Of a DNA stretch of 64,000 nucleotides, positions 44,119 through 54,147 are shown in pieces. Source of the stretch: Rhynchopus sp. YZ270_cl-10. Its lineage: Eukaryota > Euglenozoa > Diplonemea > Diplonemida > Diplonemidae. The stretch is from assembly GCA_964035575.1 (NCBI GenBank), contig OZ037863.1, forward strand, positions 1,032,001-1,096,000, given 5' to 3'. A program made the position numbers and the translations under genes. Position 1 is the stretch's first letter. Each line of letters opens with the position of its first letter. A model generated the notes under the pieces. The model made no database searches. It was given only the letters and a program-made list of their open reading frames with translations, and was not told the DNA's origin.

Positions 44119-47100
44119 ATGTCCGGGAAGGAGCGCGAGGGGAGAGGGAGTCGGGGACGTGGTGGGACTGGGCGTGCAGGAGGACGTGGTACGAGGAGAG
44201 AGGCGGAGGAGTGGTCTGGGTGGGGGGAGAAGACGGATAAGACGGAGGTGATCAGTGTGAAGACGAGCGTGACGAAGAACTACGAGGAGGAGTGGAGCAC
44301 GCAGGATCGGTTTTCGCACGAATACGACTTTAACACAAAGCGCAGCACCAACAACGCACCCTTCGACCGCCGTGACAGACGCGAAACCGATCGCGAACCA
44401 CGCAGCCGCCCCGGCCGCGAAGAAAAACACTCCTTCGACTACAAATTTGACTACTCCCGCTCCGAGCCCACCACCGAGACACAACCCCGCGGTAAAGGCA
44501 ACGACCGCGACGACGAAGACCGCTCCAGAAAGGGAAACTCCTCCTGGAACCGCGGACCCGAATGGGAAAACTCGAAAGGTGGCAAAAACGGCACCCGCCG
44601 TGAAAGCAAAGGCGGCAAAGCATCCACACACATCACCAAAAAGGAGGCCCCCGCACTCCCCGCTGGAGTCTGCCTCATACCCAACGTGATTGACACCGTC
44701 ACCGAGCAGACCTGCGTCGAAACCCTTGACGAAGGTTTCTGGTGGCCGCATGACACCGTAAAGGGGCGTGCCAGTCAGTACTTTGGATATCAATATGACG
44801 AGGATCAGAAGAAGGCCTTCGAAATTGAACACACGGTGCCAGAGTATTTGAGGCAAGAGGTGGTGGCACAGTTGAAAGAGGTCAAGCGTGGTGGGGTGCA
44901 GTTTCCGTTAGGCATTGAGCCGGACCAGGTGCTTGCTGTGGAGCATGATTGGGTCGCAGAGAGCGGTGACGTTTCTCTTGCACCATTGGTGGTTCCGGGG
45001 TGCACCACATTCATGCCAAGCATGGCCATTGTGTGTCTCGGCTCTCCCTGCTCGTTGAAGATGACGAACGATGCAGGAAAAGAGGTGACCGTCGATTTCC
45101 AACGCCGTTCTGCGCTCATCCTCCGCGACGACGCGATTGACACTGTAACCGGTCTTTGCAAGGAATTTGCGCAGGAAATGGATCGATCCGTTTTTCTTGT
45201 CTTCCGTGCCCTGAAGGAGGCGATTGCTGGTCCTAAGGAGGGGGTGTGGGCAGGGCCGAACCGTCTTGCGATAGCTCCGTGGAGCACTGAAAAGCTGCAG
45301 AGACATTATGAAATGATGTCGGAAATGAAGCGGAGAAGTCAGCATTACACTGAGGTGAAGAAGGGGAGGAAGGAGCGGCAGGAGAACCTGCGGAAGAGGA
45401 TGGAGGAGGAAGAGGAGCTGGAACGCATGCAGCTCGAGCAGAGGGAGCGCGAGCCCGAGAGGATGCACCATCAGCAGATCGACCTCTGCGGTGCCGTCCC
45501 GCCTACCGCAGAGCCTCCCACCACCGTTCCGAAGCATGAAGACAGCAACGACAAAGCGCTTCTGCACCTCCCCCCTCCTTCCTTCGCAACAGGAGGAGAC
45601 CAGCACCACCCTCCACAGCAACACCACCCCGAACCAATCGAACCCCGCTACGCCCCAGGCCACGGACCACCCGGAGGCCCTCCTCCTCCAACCGCGCAAG
45701 GCCCTGCCACCACGCTCCATGACGCACCTTTCTCTTCCAACCTCGGAAACATCGCGCACCGTCCTCCATTGGAAAGAGCTCCGGAGCGTTTTGAACACCA
45801 CCACAATGCGCCGCAGAGTAACTATCATACCAACACCCCGCCACCCAGCCTGCACCCTGCACCAGGGCATGATAGGGCGGTGAGAAACGACCCAGCACCC
45901 CCACTGCATGACCGCATGGATGACGGCCATCATATGCAAGAGAGAATGCCCGACCGGATGCAGGACAGAATGGTTCGTGACCAGCCGGATGCGCGCATGG
46001 TGAGGGGGGACCATATGCAAACAGGGCAGGACAGAATGATGGGGAGGGAGCAGGGACACCCAGGGCAGGAGCGTATGCTCCCCAGAGGAGGGGACCCGCA
46101 AGGAGAGAGGATGGTTGCTCCACCGCAGCAGCAGCCGCCGCAGCAGCCGCAGTTCGAGCAGTATGGGAGCATCCACCCACAGGGGGGTGTGAAGCTGCAG
46201 CAGGCGGGCAGCAATGAGTTCCAGTCGCGTATGCAGCCCCCGCAGCAGACGCAGCACCATCAGCAAGGTATGGGATGGTTTTGTCTCGAAGGGGTGGCTT
46301 GTGTTTTTTTTTGGTTTTTGGCTTGAAAACAGGGTCCTAGCTTGGTTTTGGAAAAAAATGCCAAATCTGGGTCAGAATTTTTTTTTTGGGTCAGCAGAGG
46401 TTTTGGGCCTTGGGGGGCTTGTCTTGGCTTTTTTGGGTTTTCCGAGCTCTACCCTCACTGTGGTGGGGTCATTTCAGAAAAATGGACAAGTTCTTGACTG
46501 ATACAAATTTTGGCCACTACGACTAGTGAGTTGCTCACAACGTTAAGTGGAACGCTACTATAACCATAAAAATCACTCCCCGTTCATAGATCACCCAGCA
46601 CAAAATATATAAAATGGCGCCGCAGGCGAAAAAAATTAGGGTACGGTGTAAAAATGTAGCTTTTTACACCACAGAGTCACTCTACGAACCCTTTTTTGCG
46701 GAGCAAAAAAGGAAAAATGGCGCCGCAGGCAAAAAAAATTGGGTCCAGCCCTGGACGGCGCCGGATTTTTTTGTCGATATTTTTTTCTTACCCCAGAAAA
46801 GGTGGTGGGCCCCCCAAAGAGGGGAAAAAATCAGAATTTCCCAATTTCCAAATTAATTAATTCCCTTTTTTTTTTTTTTTTTTCGTGGGTCGCGACCCAG
46901 GCACTTGGGTCAGCTTGACCCACTGACCCAGGCAAGCTAGGACTCTGCTTGAAAAGAATGTAAAAGAAAAATGTCTTCACCACACAGAGTACCAACAGCA
47001 GCCCCCGCAGCAGCAGCAGCAGCAGCAGCCACCGCAGCAGCAGGGTGGCTACTCCACCTCGAACTACCAACAGCCCCCGCAGCGTCCACCTATGGTGCGT

Positions 47101-48955
47101 GTGGCGCCGCATGCACCGCACGCTCCACATGCGGGTGAGGGGGGTCCGCCTGGGCCGGGCCCGATGCTGGCTGGACCACCTCCGACCATGCAGCAGCAGC
47201 AGGGTCCACAGCAGGGTGGGCAGGGACAGGGACAAGGGCAGGGACAGGGGCCACCGTCGCAGATGCCTCCATCGCAGCAGGGACAAGGGCAGGGGCAGGG
47301 ACAGGGACAGGGACAGGGGCTACCAGGGCAGCAGGGTGGGCAGGGGCCGCCAGGTCCTCAGGGCCCAGGCATCCGCATGATGCAGGGTGGCCCGTTGAAC
47401 CCGCACCAGTCCATCATGCCTGCGTCACAGCACCAGCAGAGGCCGCAGCACCAGCAGGGACCAGGTCCTCAAGGCCCAGGCCCTCAGGGGCCAGGGCCAC
47501 AGGGACAAGGCCCTCAGGGACACGGTCCACCAGGACAGGGCCCACCGGTGCAGAACGTTGCAGTGATGCACCAGCAGCAGCAGCCCATCCAACAGCAACC
47601 CATCCAGCAGCAGCAGCTGCAGCAGCAGGATAGCGGCCGCTCTGGCTGGGGCCAGAAACCCGGTGTGAACGACAAGCACGGCCCAGGGGGGCTCAACGTG
47701 AACGCCAAGCCCTTCACACCAGACACGCCTGCACAGGACGCACCGCTTGAGCCGCCTTCAGAGCCACTCTCGGCCCCGTCGCAAGGATCGTACGAGGTGG
47801 TGGCGAGACCGCAGTACTCTGCTCAGGGTCAGGGTCAGGGGCAGGCTCCACAGGGCCAGGCACCAGGGCCGGGTCCTCAGGGGTCAGCACACCCGCAGTC
47901 GGGGCCGCAGGTATAATGATTTGTCTTTTTCTGTGAATGTGAGTGAGTCTCATTTTTTAATTTTTATTTTTGACTTTTACAGGGCCAGGAGGGTTTCTCG
48001 CAGCAGCAGCAGCAGCCGCAGGGTGCCCAACAGCAGCCACAGCAGCAGCAGCAGAGCACCCCGCAGTACCAAACATCCCAGCCACAGCAGCAGGTTGTCC
48101 AGCGTGCGGTATGTACCCACATCCCACCATCCCTCTTGTCAGGCTCAGTGGGGTCCTGCACTTCACTTACTCACATACCCACACCACCCACCACAGTCCT
48201 ACGCATACAGCACCACCGAGCTCACCCGCGGTGCCACCCAGGTCACCAGCGAGCGCCAGCAGTTCTCCGTCCAGAACGTGCCGGTGCGCAACCTGCCTCC
48301 CAACATGCAGCCGCAGCGCTACGGCTTCCAGGCACAGACCGCGAAGCCTGCGACAGCACAGCCGCAGGGCCAGCTACCACAGCAACAGCAGCAGCAGCAA
48401 CGCGTTGTTGCGTTCCAGACAGCGCCACAGCACCCCGCACCACAGGGGCAGGCACGCATCCAGACACGCTATGTGTACCACCAGCAGGGCGTTACGCATG
48501 AGCAGGGCGCGCCGACACACACTGTGCAGCAGCTCTCCCACCCGCAGACAGTGCAAGCACACAACCTCATGCCGGCACCGCACAGCATCACTCCTGCTGC
48601 GCACCAGCAGAGACCGCAGGGCCTTGCTCCGGGGCCGATCCAGGCTGGGGTGCAACCTGGTCTGCCACCGGGCGCACGGCCTGGGGCGCCTGGGGCGCCA
48701 GGGATGGGCCCTGGTGCACCAGGGACCGCACCAGGGGGACCTGCGCCGGTGGTGCAGCCACCAGCAAAGCCACAGCCGGGACAGGGGATTCTGAACAGAT
48801 GTGTCACTTCGCCGACGGATGCGCCAACGCACGAACCGGTGCCGCATCTGATCCCTTCGCAGGGTGTGGGTGTGCTGCAAGAGGTTGCTCAGGGCCAGCA
48901 GCAGCAGCAGCAACAACAACAGCAACAACAGCAGCAGCAGCAGCAGCAGCAGCAA

Positions 48956-48987
<32 letters not shown>

Positions 48988-49141
48988 ACAACAACAACAG
49001 CAGCAGCAACAGCAGCAGCAGGCCCCCCAAGCGCCTCAGCAGCAGGCACCTGTGCAGAAGCAAAACCCTTCCCAAAGCATCCCCCCAACAATCCCCGCCT
49101 CCTCCCTTCTGATGGGCCAGGGGCAGCAGGGCGCACAGTAG
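44119..49141 (+). CDS. AlkB-like domain, probably inactive, with a long Gln/Pro/Gly-rich tail
   Basis: Four exons (44119-46267, 46988-47910, 47983-48108, 48197-49141) give 1380 residues. After a basic RG-rich N-terminus, residues about 183-370 match the 2-oxoglutarate/Fe(II) dioxygenase fold of AlkB homologues: YFGYQYDEDQK, PDQVLAVEHDW, MAIVCLGSPCSLKM and RRSALILRDDA line up with the ALKBH8-type PDQ...Y, SLSLGS and RRSLLV blocks. The iron ligands are missing: the P-H-x-D motif reads P289-L-V-V292, and the distal His of W-T-H-G-I is Thr344. The Arg pair of RRS is kept. From about residue 400 the chain is low complexity: RM-repeats, long GQ repeats, PGPQ repeats and about 43 Gln near the end. 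A nucleic-acid-binding, condensate-forming protein is plausible but inferred. The start is the first ATG after a T-rich leader. Confidence 0.75.
46573..46597 (-). repeat. Fragment matching the MITE end at 24609
   Basis: CACTCCCCGTTCATAGATCA then CCC is the reverse complement of the left end of the 24609-24724 element plus its next 10 bases, with two changes. In AlkB-like intron 1. Confidence 0.55.
46611..46742 (+). repeat. Two copies of a GGCGCCGCAGGC word with A-rich flanks
   Basis: AAAATGGCGCCGCAGGCGAA followed by AAAAATT at 46611 recurs at 46713, enclosing about 75 bp of AT-rich sequence. It contains GGCGCC palindromes. In AlkB-like intron 1. Confidence 0.6.
48894..49023 (+). repeat. CAG/CAA tract (poly-Gln)
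   Basis: About 43 consecutive Gln codons, mixing CAG and CAA, near the C-terminus of the AlkB-like protein. The mixed codons argue for selection on the Gln run or old expansion rather than a recent pure CAG expansion. Confidence 0.95.
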
Positions 49142-50279
49142 AACAGTTAAGGAGAGGAGGGAGGGAGCAGCGGGATGAGTGGAGGTGTACTAACGTATTT
49201 TTTTTTCTTTTTTGAAGGTGACCACATCATCTCTAAGCATTTTTTCTTTTTTGAATTTTTTGAAAATAAGTGTTTGATGTATTTGCATATGCTTAGCATT
49301 AGCAGATACATCTTCAGGGTATGTTAAAATATACAGACATTACAGTGGCTTAAGGACAGGGGAGGGAAATGCAGGAGTGTGAAAAAGTACTCCTATCCGG
49401 AGGAAAATAAAAAGTAAAAGTAAAAAAAAAGCAAACCACAACGCAAAATACCCGAAGTGGAGCAATGTGGATAAAAGAAGACCTCGGATTTAATAAAAGA
49501 TTGTACCCCTGATTTTTTGGTCACTGTATATTTTTTTAAAAAAGCAGGTAATTTTGAAAAGGAAAAAGATAAATTTAAAATGAGTAACCGCGTTGCCTTA
49601 CAATGGTAGCGAGGGGTTTAAAAAAAATGCAAAAAAAAAAAAAAAAGAAAAAAAGAAAAATGGGTGTCTAGCAAAGATTTAAAAAAGGTCCAAAAAAAAG
49701 GGTGTAAAAAAACTGTTTTTTGTTTTCTTTTTCTAGCATGAACCATGGTTGTCGCCTAATTTCATATTATTTTTTTCAGGAGGGCAACAGCAGTGCTTGT
49801 GTTTCGCTGAGGCGTTTGCACTTTTTTTTTCGACCCTCACTTTTATTTGTGGTCAGGCTCAGGGGGTTAGCTACGCCTTGCCGCAAAATTCCCTTTCCCC
49901 CTCAAAAAAAAAAAATCTGGGTAAAAGAAGACCTCGGATTATTAAACCCCCACTGTGTCCCATCCAGCAATTTGGCCAGCATCTCAAAAAGAGTGCATTT
50001 TTCTGGATAGTCAGGCTGCCGAACGGTAGCAACACTAAAATATCAATTTAAAAAAGAGAGAGAGAAAAAAAACCCCTCGAAAAGTGGAGATGACATTACA
50101 ATAAAACAAAAAAGCGTAAAATTTTTTTTAAAAAATAAGACAATGGAGAACGAGACAATAACTAAAAGATGTGACATCACTAGCTTTTACGGGGGGGAGG
50201 CGGGAAGTCAAACGGGCGGGTTTTGACTTTTTTTTTCCATTTTGGTCTTTCTTTTTTTTTATACCCCTTTCTTCTTTTT

Positions 50280-50320
50280 GGTGACTTAGCACAGAGGCTT
50301 ACGTTCATCTCTGATATCCC
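50280..50320 (+). repeat. Dispersed repeat R2, diverged
   Basis: GGTGACTTAGCACAGAGGCT then TACGTTCATCTCTGA. Confidence 0.5.
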
Positions 50321-50797
50321 CCCTATTTTATATTTTTTGAAAGATATGTAAGTACGAGGGGCAGCTTCGCGCTAACTTTTCGGGAAAAAATTTTTCTTTT
50401 TTGTCACCTCATGAAATAAAAGAGGAAACAGAAGCAAAGCATTTTGAACACACTTTGCAGTTCCGAGGATGAACCGTGCTGCAGAGCCACTCCTCACCAA
50501 AACAGGTCGAGGTGTGTACTTTTCATCACTGCCTCTCTGGGGTTTTTCGTGTGATGAATGTTAAGTTTCTATTTTTTTGATTTTTTGATTTTTTGTGAAC
50601 GGATGTATCGTCAAAAAGATTTCATCTTTCACACCATCTTTTTTGTTTTATTTGAAAGCCGTGTTTGTGTCGGTACAAATTTTTATTTCTTTATTTTTTG
50701 GGGTTTTCCAGAAATAATATGGGAAGGCACCTGCAGCGGGGCCGCACACTGCCCTGGCAGAGCAAAAGAGAATAGGACTAGTACCAAGTAAAAAAAA

Positions 50798-50858
50798 GTG
50801 AAGACTGTCATTATGGGCAACTGTACTACCCCAAAAAATTATCAAAAACAAAAAAAAA
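50798..50858 (+). repeat. Dispersed repeat R1, diverged
   Basis: AGTGAAGACTGTCATTATGG, GCAACTGTACTACCCC, AATTATCAAAAAC and A run. Confidence 0.6.
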
Positions 50859-51170
50859 GCTACGGCGAATGTGGAAGAAAAAGGCTACAATAAAAGAAAC
50901 CCGCACCGACAGCGCAAATTCTCAATAAAAAAAATTATTAAAAAAAAACTGAAAATTCCCAGCGTTTTTTCGCTGTTCAATGGCGAGCAAAAAAGGGTGC
51001 AGCGGCTAACGATAACAATAACAAAAGACAAAAAAAAAAGTATTTAGACTTTAAGGTTTGGGGTGGGAAGAAAATGCTGAGCAACAAAACAAAACTTATT
51101 CGCGGTATTTCCGCACAACAAAAAAGTAAAGGCCATTGAAACACCTTCTCGTACTCCTTTTTTAAAAAAT

Positions 51171-51428
51171 TTAAACTTCACTTTTTTCCCCATCCACAAC
51201 ATCTCTCATCTTCTGTATCTTGACTGAGTCTGTTTTTTCCGATTTTCCCTTCTTCTTTGTCTTCAGTCCTGCAACAGCTATGGCGACCTGCTTCTTCTCT
51301 GCTATCATGTACACATCTAGCAGAAACACATCCAACAAAACGAATAGAGCTCCTCTTGAAGTAAATGCCACAAATTTTTCAAAATAGTAGGATCGATAGG
51401 TGAGTAAAGTTATTTTCGTTGATTGCAC
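51171..51428 (-). other. Possible small antisense exon
   Basis: A minus-strand frame reads through a hydrophobic segment (GALFVLLDVFLLDVYMIA) into a Lys-rich tail (KTKKKGKSEK...) and a stop. There is no ATG at its upstream end; the first ATG is mid-frame, and an acceptor would be needed for more. The composition is better than random for this spacer, but no family is recognised. Confidence 0.3.
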
Positions 51429-51567
51429 AATCCTCCTGTTTGAGGGATGATTTGGCGACCGTATCCGGTAAGACTATTTCTCCTTTAAAGCAAGCTTCGT
51501 AGGAATAAAAAAAACCAAGCCATAATCCATTCAACCCACACCCTCCCTTCAGAGCACACACAGAACA

Positions 51568-52839
51568 ATGACACTCCCGGTTATAGCAGCGTTGCTCCTT
51601 GCCTCTGATGCATGCACCCCTGCCCCCCCTGTTGGCAAGGTCTCCACATGGCTGCAACCATACCCCGTACAGACACTGTGTTGGGAGGTGGAGTGCAACG
51701 GCGTCCTGGGGGTGGCGTACAACAACAACTTTAAGGGGCAGTTTTCTGTGGCAAATGAGACGGAGGTGGTGTTTGGCACAGAGGTTATGGAGTCGCGGCA
51801 CTTAGGGGTACTATCCTTTGAAGACAACAACAACAACAACAACTTCACCTTGACCATCTCCGGAACAGGATGCTACCGTGGTGCCTGCGGTGAAGCTCTC
51901 TTCACGTGGTCCTGCAATGCACCAGTGGAGGTCATGCCCGCACCCATCTTCCCTGAGATCACCGCATCCAATGCTCTGCTCTGCAACCACACAGAGACCA
52001 ACCTCAACAGCTCCGACGGCACCCTAAGCTACCAGAACTACAGTGCCGACGACACAATGTGCTGGGAGGTTCCCTGCGACGGTACAGTAGTCATGAGCTT
52101 CACCTCCTCTGGGTTGAGATGGCATGAAGACTACGTTAATGTGTTCAGCGGTCTAGGGAATGGAACGGAGATTCGCTCCTTTCATAATTCTGGGGATATG
52201 TCAAATTGGACGAGAACGTTTACGGGACCACTTCTTGTACAGCTTGCGACAGAGAATGAAGGGATTAATAAAGGAATTGAGGTAGACTATGAGTGCGGTC
52301 CACGAAGATTCGCGGGGTGTACCGCAGCAGGCTTTGAAGGGAATGTCTCCACAACGTTGTCCCCCGCAGTGGGGAGCGAGGCTTGCTGGGCCTTTGTCTG
52401 TTACGGTGTGCTCACGGTCCTGACACACAGTGAATTTGGCGGGGACTTTACCCTCGCAAACGCAACTAATACGCTCTACAGCGCAAATGCGGGGGGGTAC
52501 TCCAGCAGGACAACGCTGTTTGCTCGCGGGGAGATTGGTGTGACATTAAGAGGAACAGGTGGGCCAGGAGATGTGGTGTCCTTCTCGTGGTCATGCAAAA
52601 TGCCGGATGCGCCCTTCCCGCTTCCAACGGACGCACCCAAGGATATGACGCCAGCGCCGGAGGACAGCAGTAGCAGTGACGGCAGTTCGAGCTTTCCCGT
52701 AGGGGCGATTGTCGGGATTGTGGTAGGTGGTGTGGTTGTGGTTGCAGTAGTGGCGTATTTGATGATGAAGAAGACGGAGTCGACCTCCTTTTCAATGAGC
52801 AAGGAAATGGTCAATGAACAGGAAAGCCTTGTGGAGTGA
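51568..52839 (+). CDS. Type I membrane protein with CUB-like repeats
   Basis: A single exon of 423 residues. Signal peptide (MTLPVIAALLLASDA), then three similar extracellular modules (about 18-115, 125-235 and 240-340), each with paired Cys in the pattern CW-E-V/F-x-C near the start (LCWEVECNG, MCWEVPCDG, ACWAFVCYG) and an aromatic-Ser-Cys end (FTWSCN, FSWSCK), giving a beta-sandwich rhythm like CUB domains. Module 2 has WHEDYVNVFSGLGNGTEI, which resembles a CUB core. Several N-glycosylation sequons. A Pro/Asp/Ser-rich stalk leads to a TM helix (about 376-400, VGAIVGIVVGGVVVVAVVAY) and a 23-residue cytosolic tail. A surface adhesion or recognition role is likely; ligand unknown. The ATG context CAGAACAATGA is used. 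Confidence 0.75.
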   Translation: MTLPVIAALLLASDACTPAPPVGKVSTWLQPYPVQTLCWEVECNGVLGVAYNNNFKGQFSVANETEVVFGTEVMESRHLGVLSFEDNNNNNNFTLTISGTGCYRGACGEALFTWSCNAPVEVMPAPIFPEITASNALLCNHTETNLNSSDGTLSYQNYSADDTMCWEVPCDGTVVMSFTSSGLRWHEDYVNVFSGLGNGTEIRSFHNSGDMSNWTRTFTGPLLVQLATENEGINKGIEVDYECGPRRFAGCTAAGFEGNVSTTLSPAVGSEACWAFVCYGVLTVLTHSEFGGDFTLANATNTLYSANAGGYSSRTTLFARGEIGVTLRGTGGPGDVVSFSWSCKMPDAPFPLPTDAPKDMTPAPEDSSSSDGSSSFPVGAIVGIVVGGVVVVAVVAYLMMKKTESTSFSMSKEMVNEQESLVE

Positions 52840-54147
52840 GAGATTGATTCAAAAAAGCAGTGTTTTCCCATCGAAAAGAAAAAGAAAATATGGGGATCCA
52901 CGTCTCCTGGAACTCCACACTGTATAAATAATCGGCACTCTGCTCTTCTGCAGGTCTGCGAAAACGCTGTTCGTACACTGCCAGAACCACTGAGACGCCT
53001 GCACCTGTAACGTTCAAGAAGGGGGGGGCTGTCGTCCTCAGACTCCTCTTCTTCTAGCACCATCTGCTCGACAGCGTTGTTGGACGTAGGTTCGTCAGGC
53101 TTGTTAACCATCCGATAGCTGCAGAGGCGGATTCAGCGTGTTCCAGTTTGTGGCGTAGCACCTCATGTGAAAGAGGCGATGCAGGAGCTTTTTATCGGAA
53201 ACTGTTTTCTTCTCTGCCAACACAAAAACGCTTGACAAAGAAAACGTTTTCACACAAGGTTTTTTTTTGCTATTTCTCCTTTTTTGACGTTTCTGCTTTT
53301 CATCTTTTTTTCAAAATCCCACCATATCACCCATCTTGCGTTTTTCTTGTTCAAAACAGCGTTTTGTGTGTGCTCTTTTTGTTTTTAGCCACATCGTGAG
53401 TAGTGCGACTCAGGTCTACTACGGGAGTTGGCAGTGTGCAGGTACAATCCGACACGCAACGTCTGGTGTGCCACATTGGTTGTAGTGCGACTTCGGTTCG
53501 ACTACGCGAGGAGTTTTTTTCTGGGCTACATGCTTGACACTCCATCCTCGCTGATGTGTATCAGCCCCCTTAAAAGCCTAAGTGGGTTGTAGTGCGACTC
53601 TGGCTTGACTACGTTTAGCATCTTTTCATTTTTTATCCCCTCTTGCTCTTTCACTTCTGTGTTATGCCACCAAATGCTTCATCGTGAGTAGTGCCACTTC
53701 GGATCGACTACAGGAGGTTGCTAGTAGTGTGCCGGTACAACCCGACACGCAACCTCTGATGAGCTAACATGTTATGCTACTTTCTCGTTTTTCTTCGGGA
53801 TGATTTTCTCCCTCGGATATTTTGTGTTATTATTGACGTAGCGTTACGGGCAGCCCTGACAGGGTCACTTGCCAGATGTGCGTGATCGTTCCCACTTCCC
53901 ACTTGGTGTGTGGTTTGCCACTCGACATAGGAAGCCTTTTTGAAAAACTTGATTGCATGTAACGCCAACACCCCCGATACCCCACTATACTTTTTTCCTT
54001 CATTTTCCCCCCATTCACACCCCCTCCCCCTCCCCCTCCCCCAACCACTGTGTTCAGAAGCTACACCCTCTCTCTCTCTCTCCCCCTCTCCATTCTCCCT
54101 ACACAATGCCAAATTGATTTTCTATTTTTTTCTCAGAATTTCTTTAA
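52840..54147. other. Spacer with a hairpin array
   Basis: The first 270 bp include a minus-strand start (ATG at 53111) opening a Glu/Ser-rich frame (MVNKPDEPTSNNAVEQMVLE) that runs antisense into the CUB-like gene; this may be a decayed exon. Then a tandem set of hairpins (53400-53754) and a C/T-rich tract with (TC)n just before the next gene. Confidence 0.5.
53400..53754. repeat. Array of four GTAGT...ACTAC hairpins
   Basis: Hairpins at 53400-53422, 53482-53505, 53589-53612 and 53688-53711 share GTAGTGCGACT on the left and ACTAC on the right, spaced about 82-107 bp. The first and fourth also share GGTACAAYCCGACACGCAAC about 20 bp downstream and ATCGTGA upstream. In the second and third, a CGA-TCG stem is kept by pairing (CGA with TCG, then CGA with TTG through a G-U pair). 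May be structured RNA genes or a decayed tandem repeat. Confidence 0.65.

Larger units (their letters stand above)
49142..51567. other. AT-rich spacer
   Basis: Very A/T-rich with many homopolymers. TAAAAGAAGACCTCGGATT occurs at about 49472 and 49922, each near an AATAAA-like or ATTAAA word. R2 (50280-50320) and R1 (50798-50858) are present. A minus-strand stretch at 51171-51428 reads like protein and is listed separately. Confidence 0.55.

Noticed and set aside
47425-49075. Long Leu-rich or Cys/Gly-rich antisense frames opposite the poly-Gln region
   Set aside because: They are the mirror of the CAG/CAA and CCA repeats of the plus-strand gene.
53482-53505. tRNA gene (GGTTCGACTAC resembles a B box)
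   Set aside because: No matching A box at the right distance and no cloverleaf; the word is part of the recurring hairpin.
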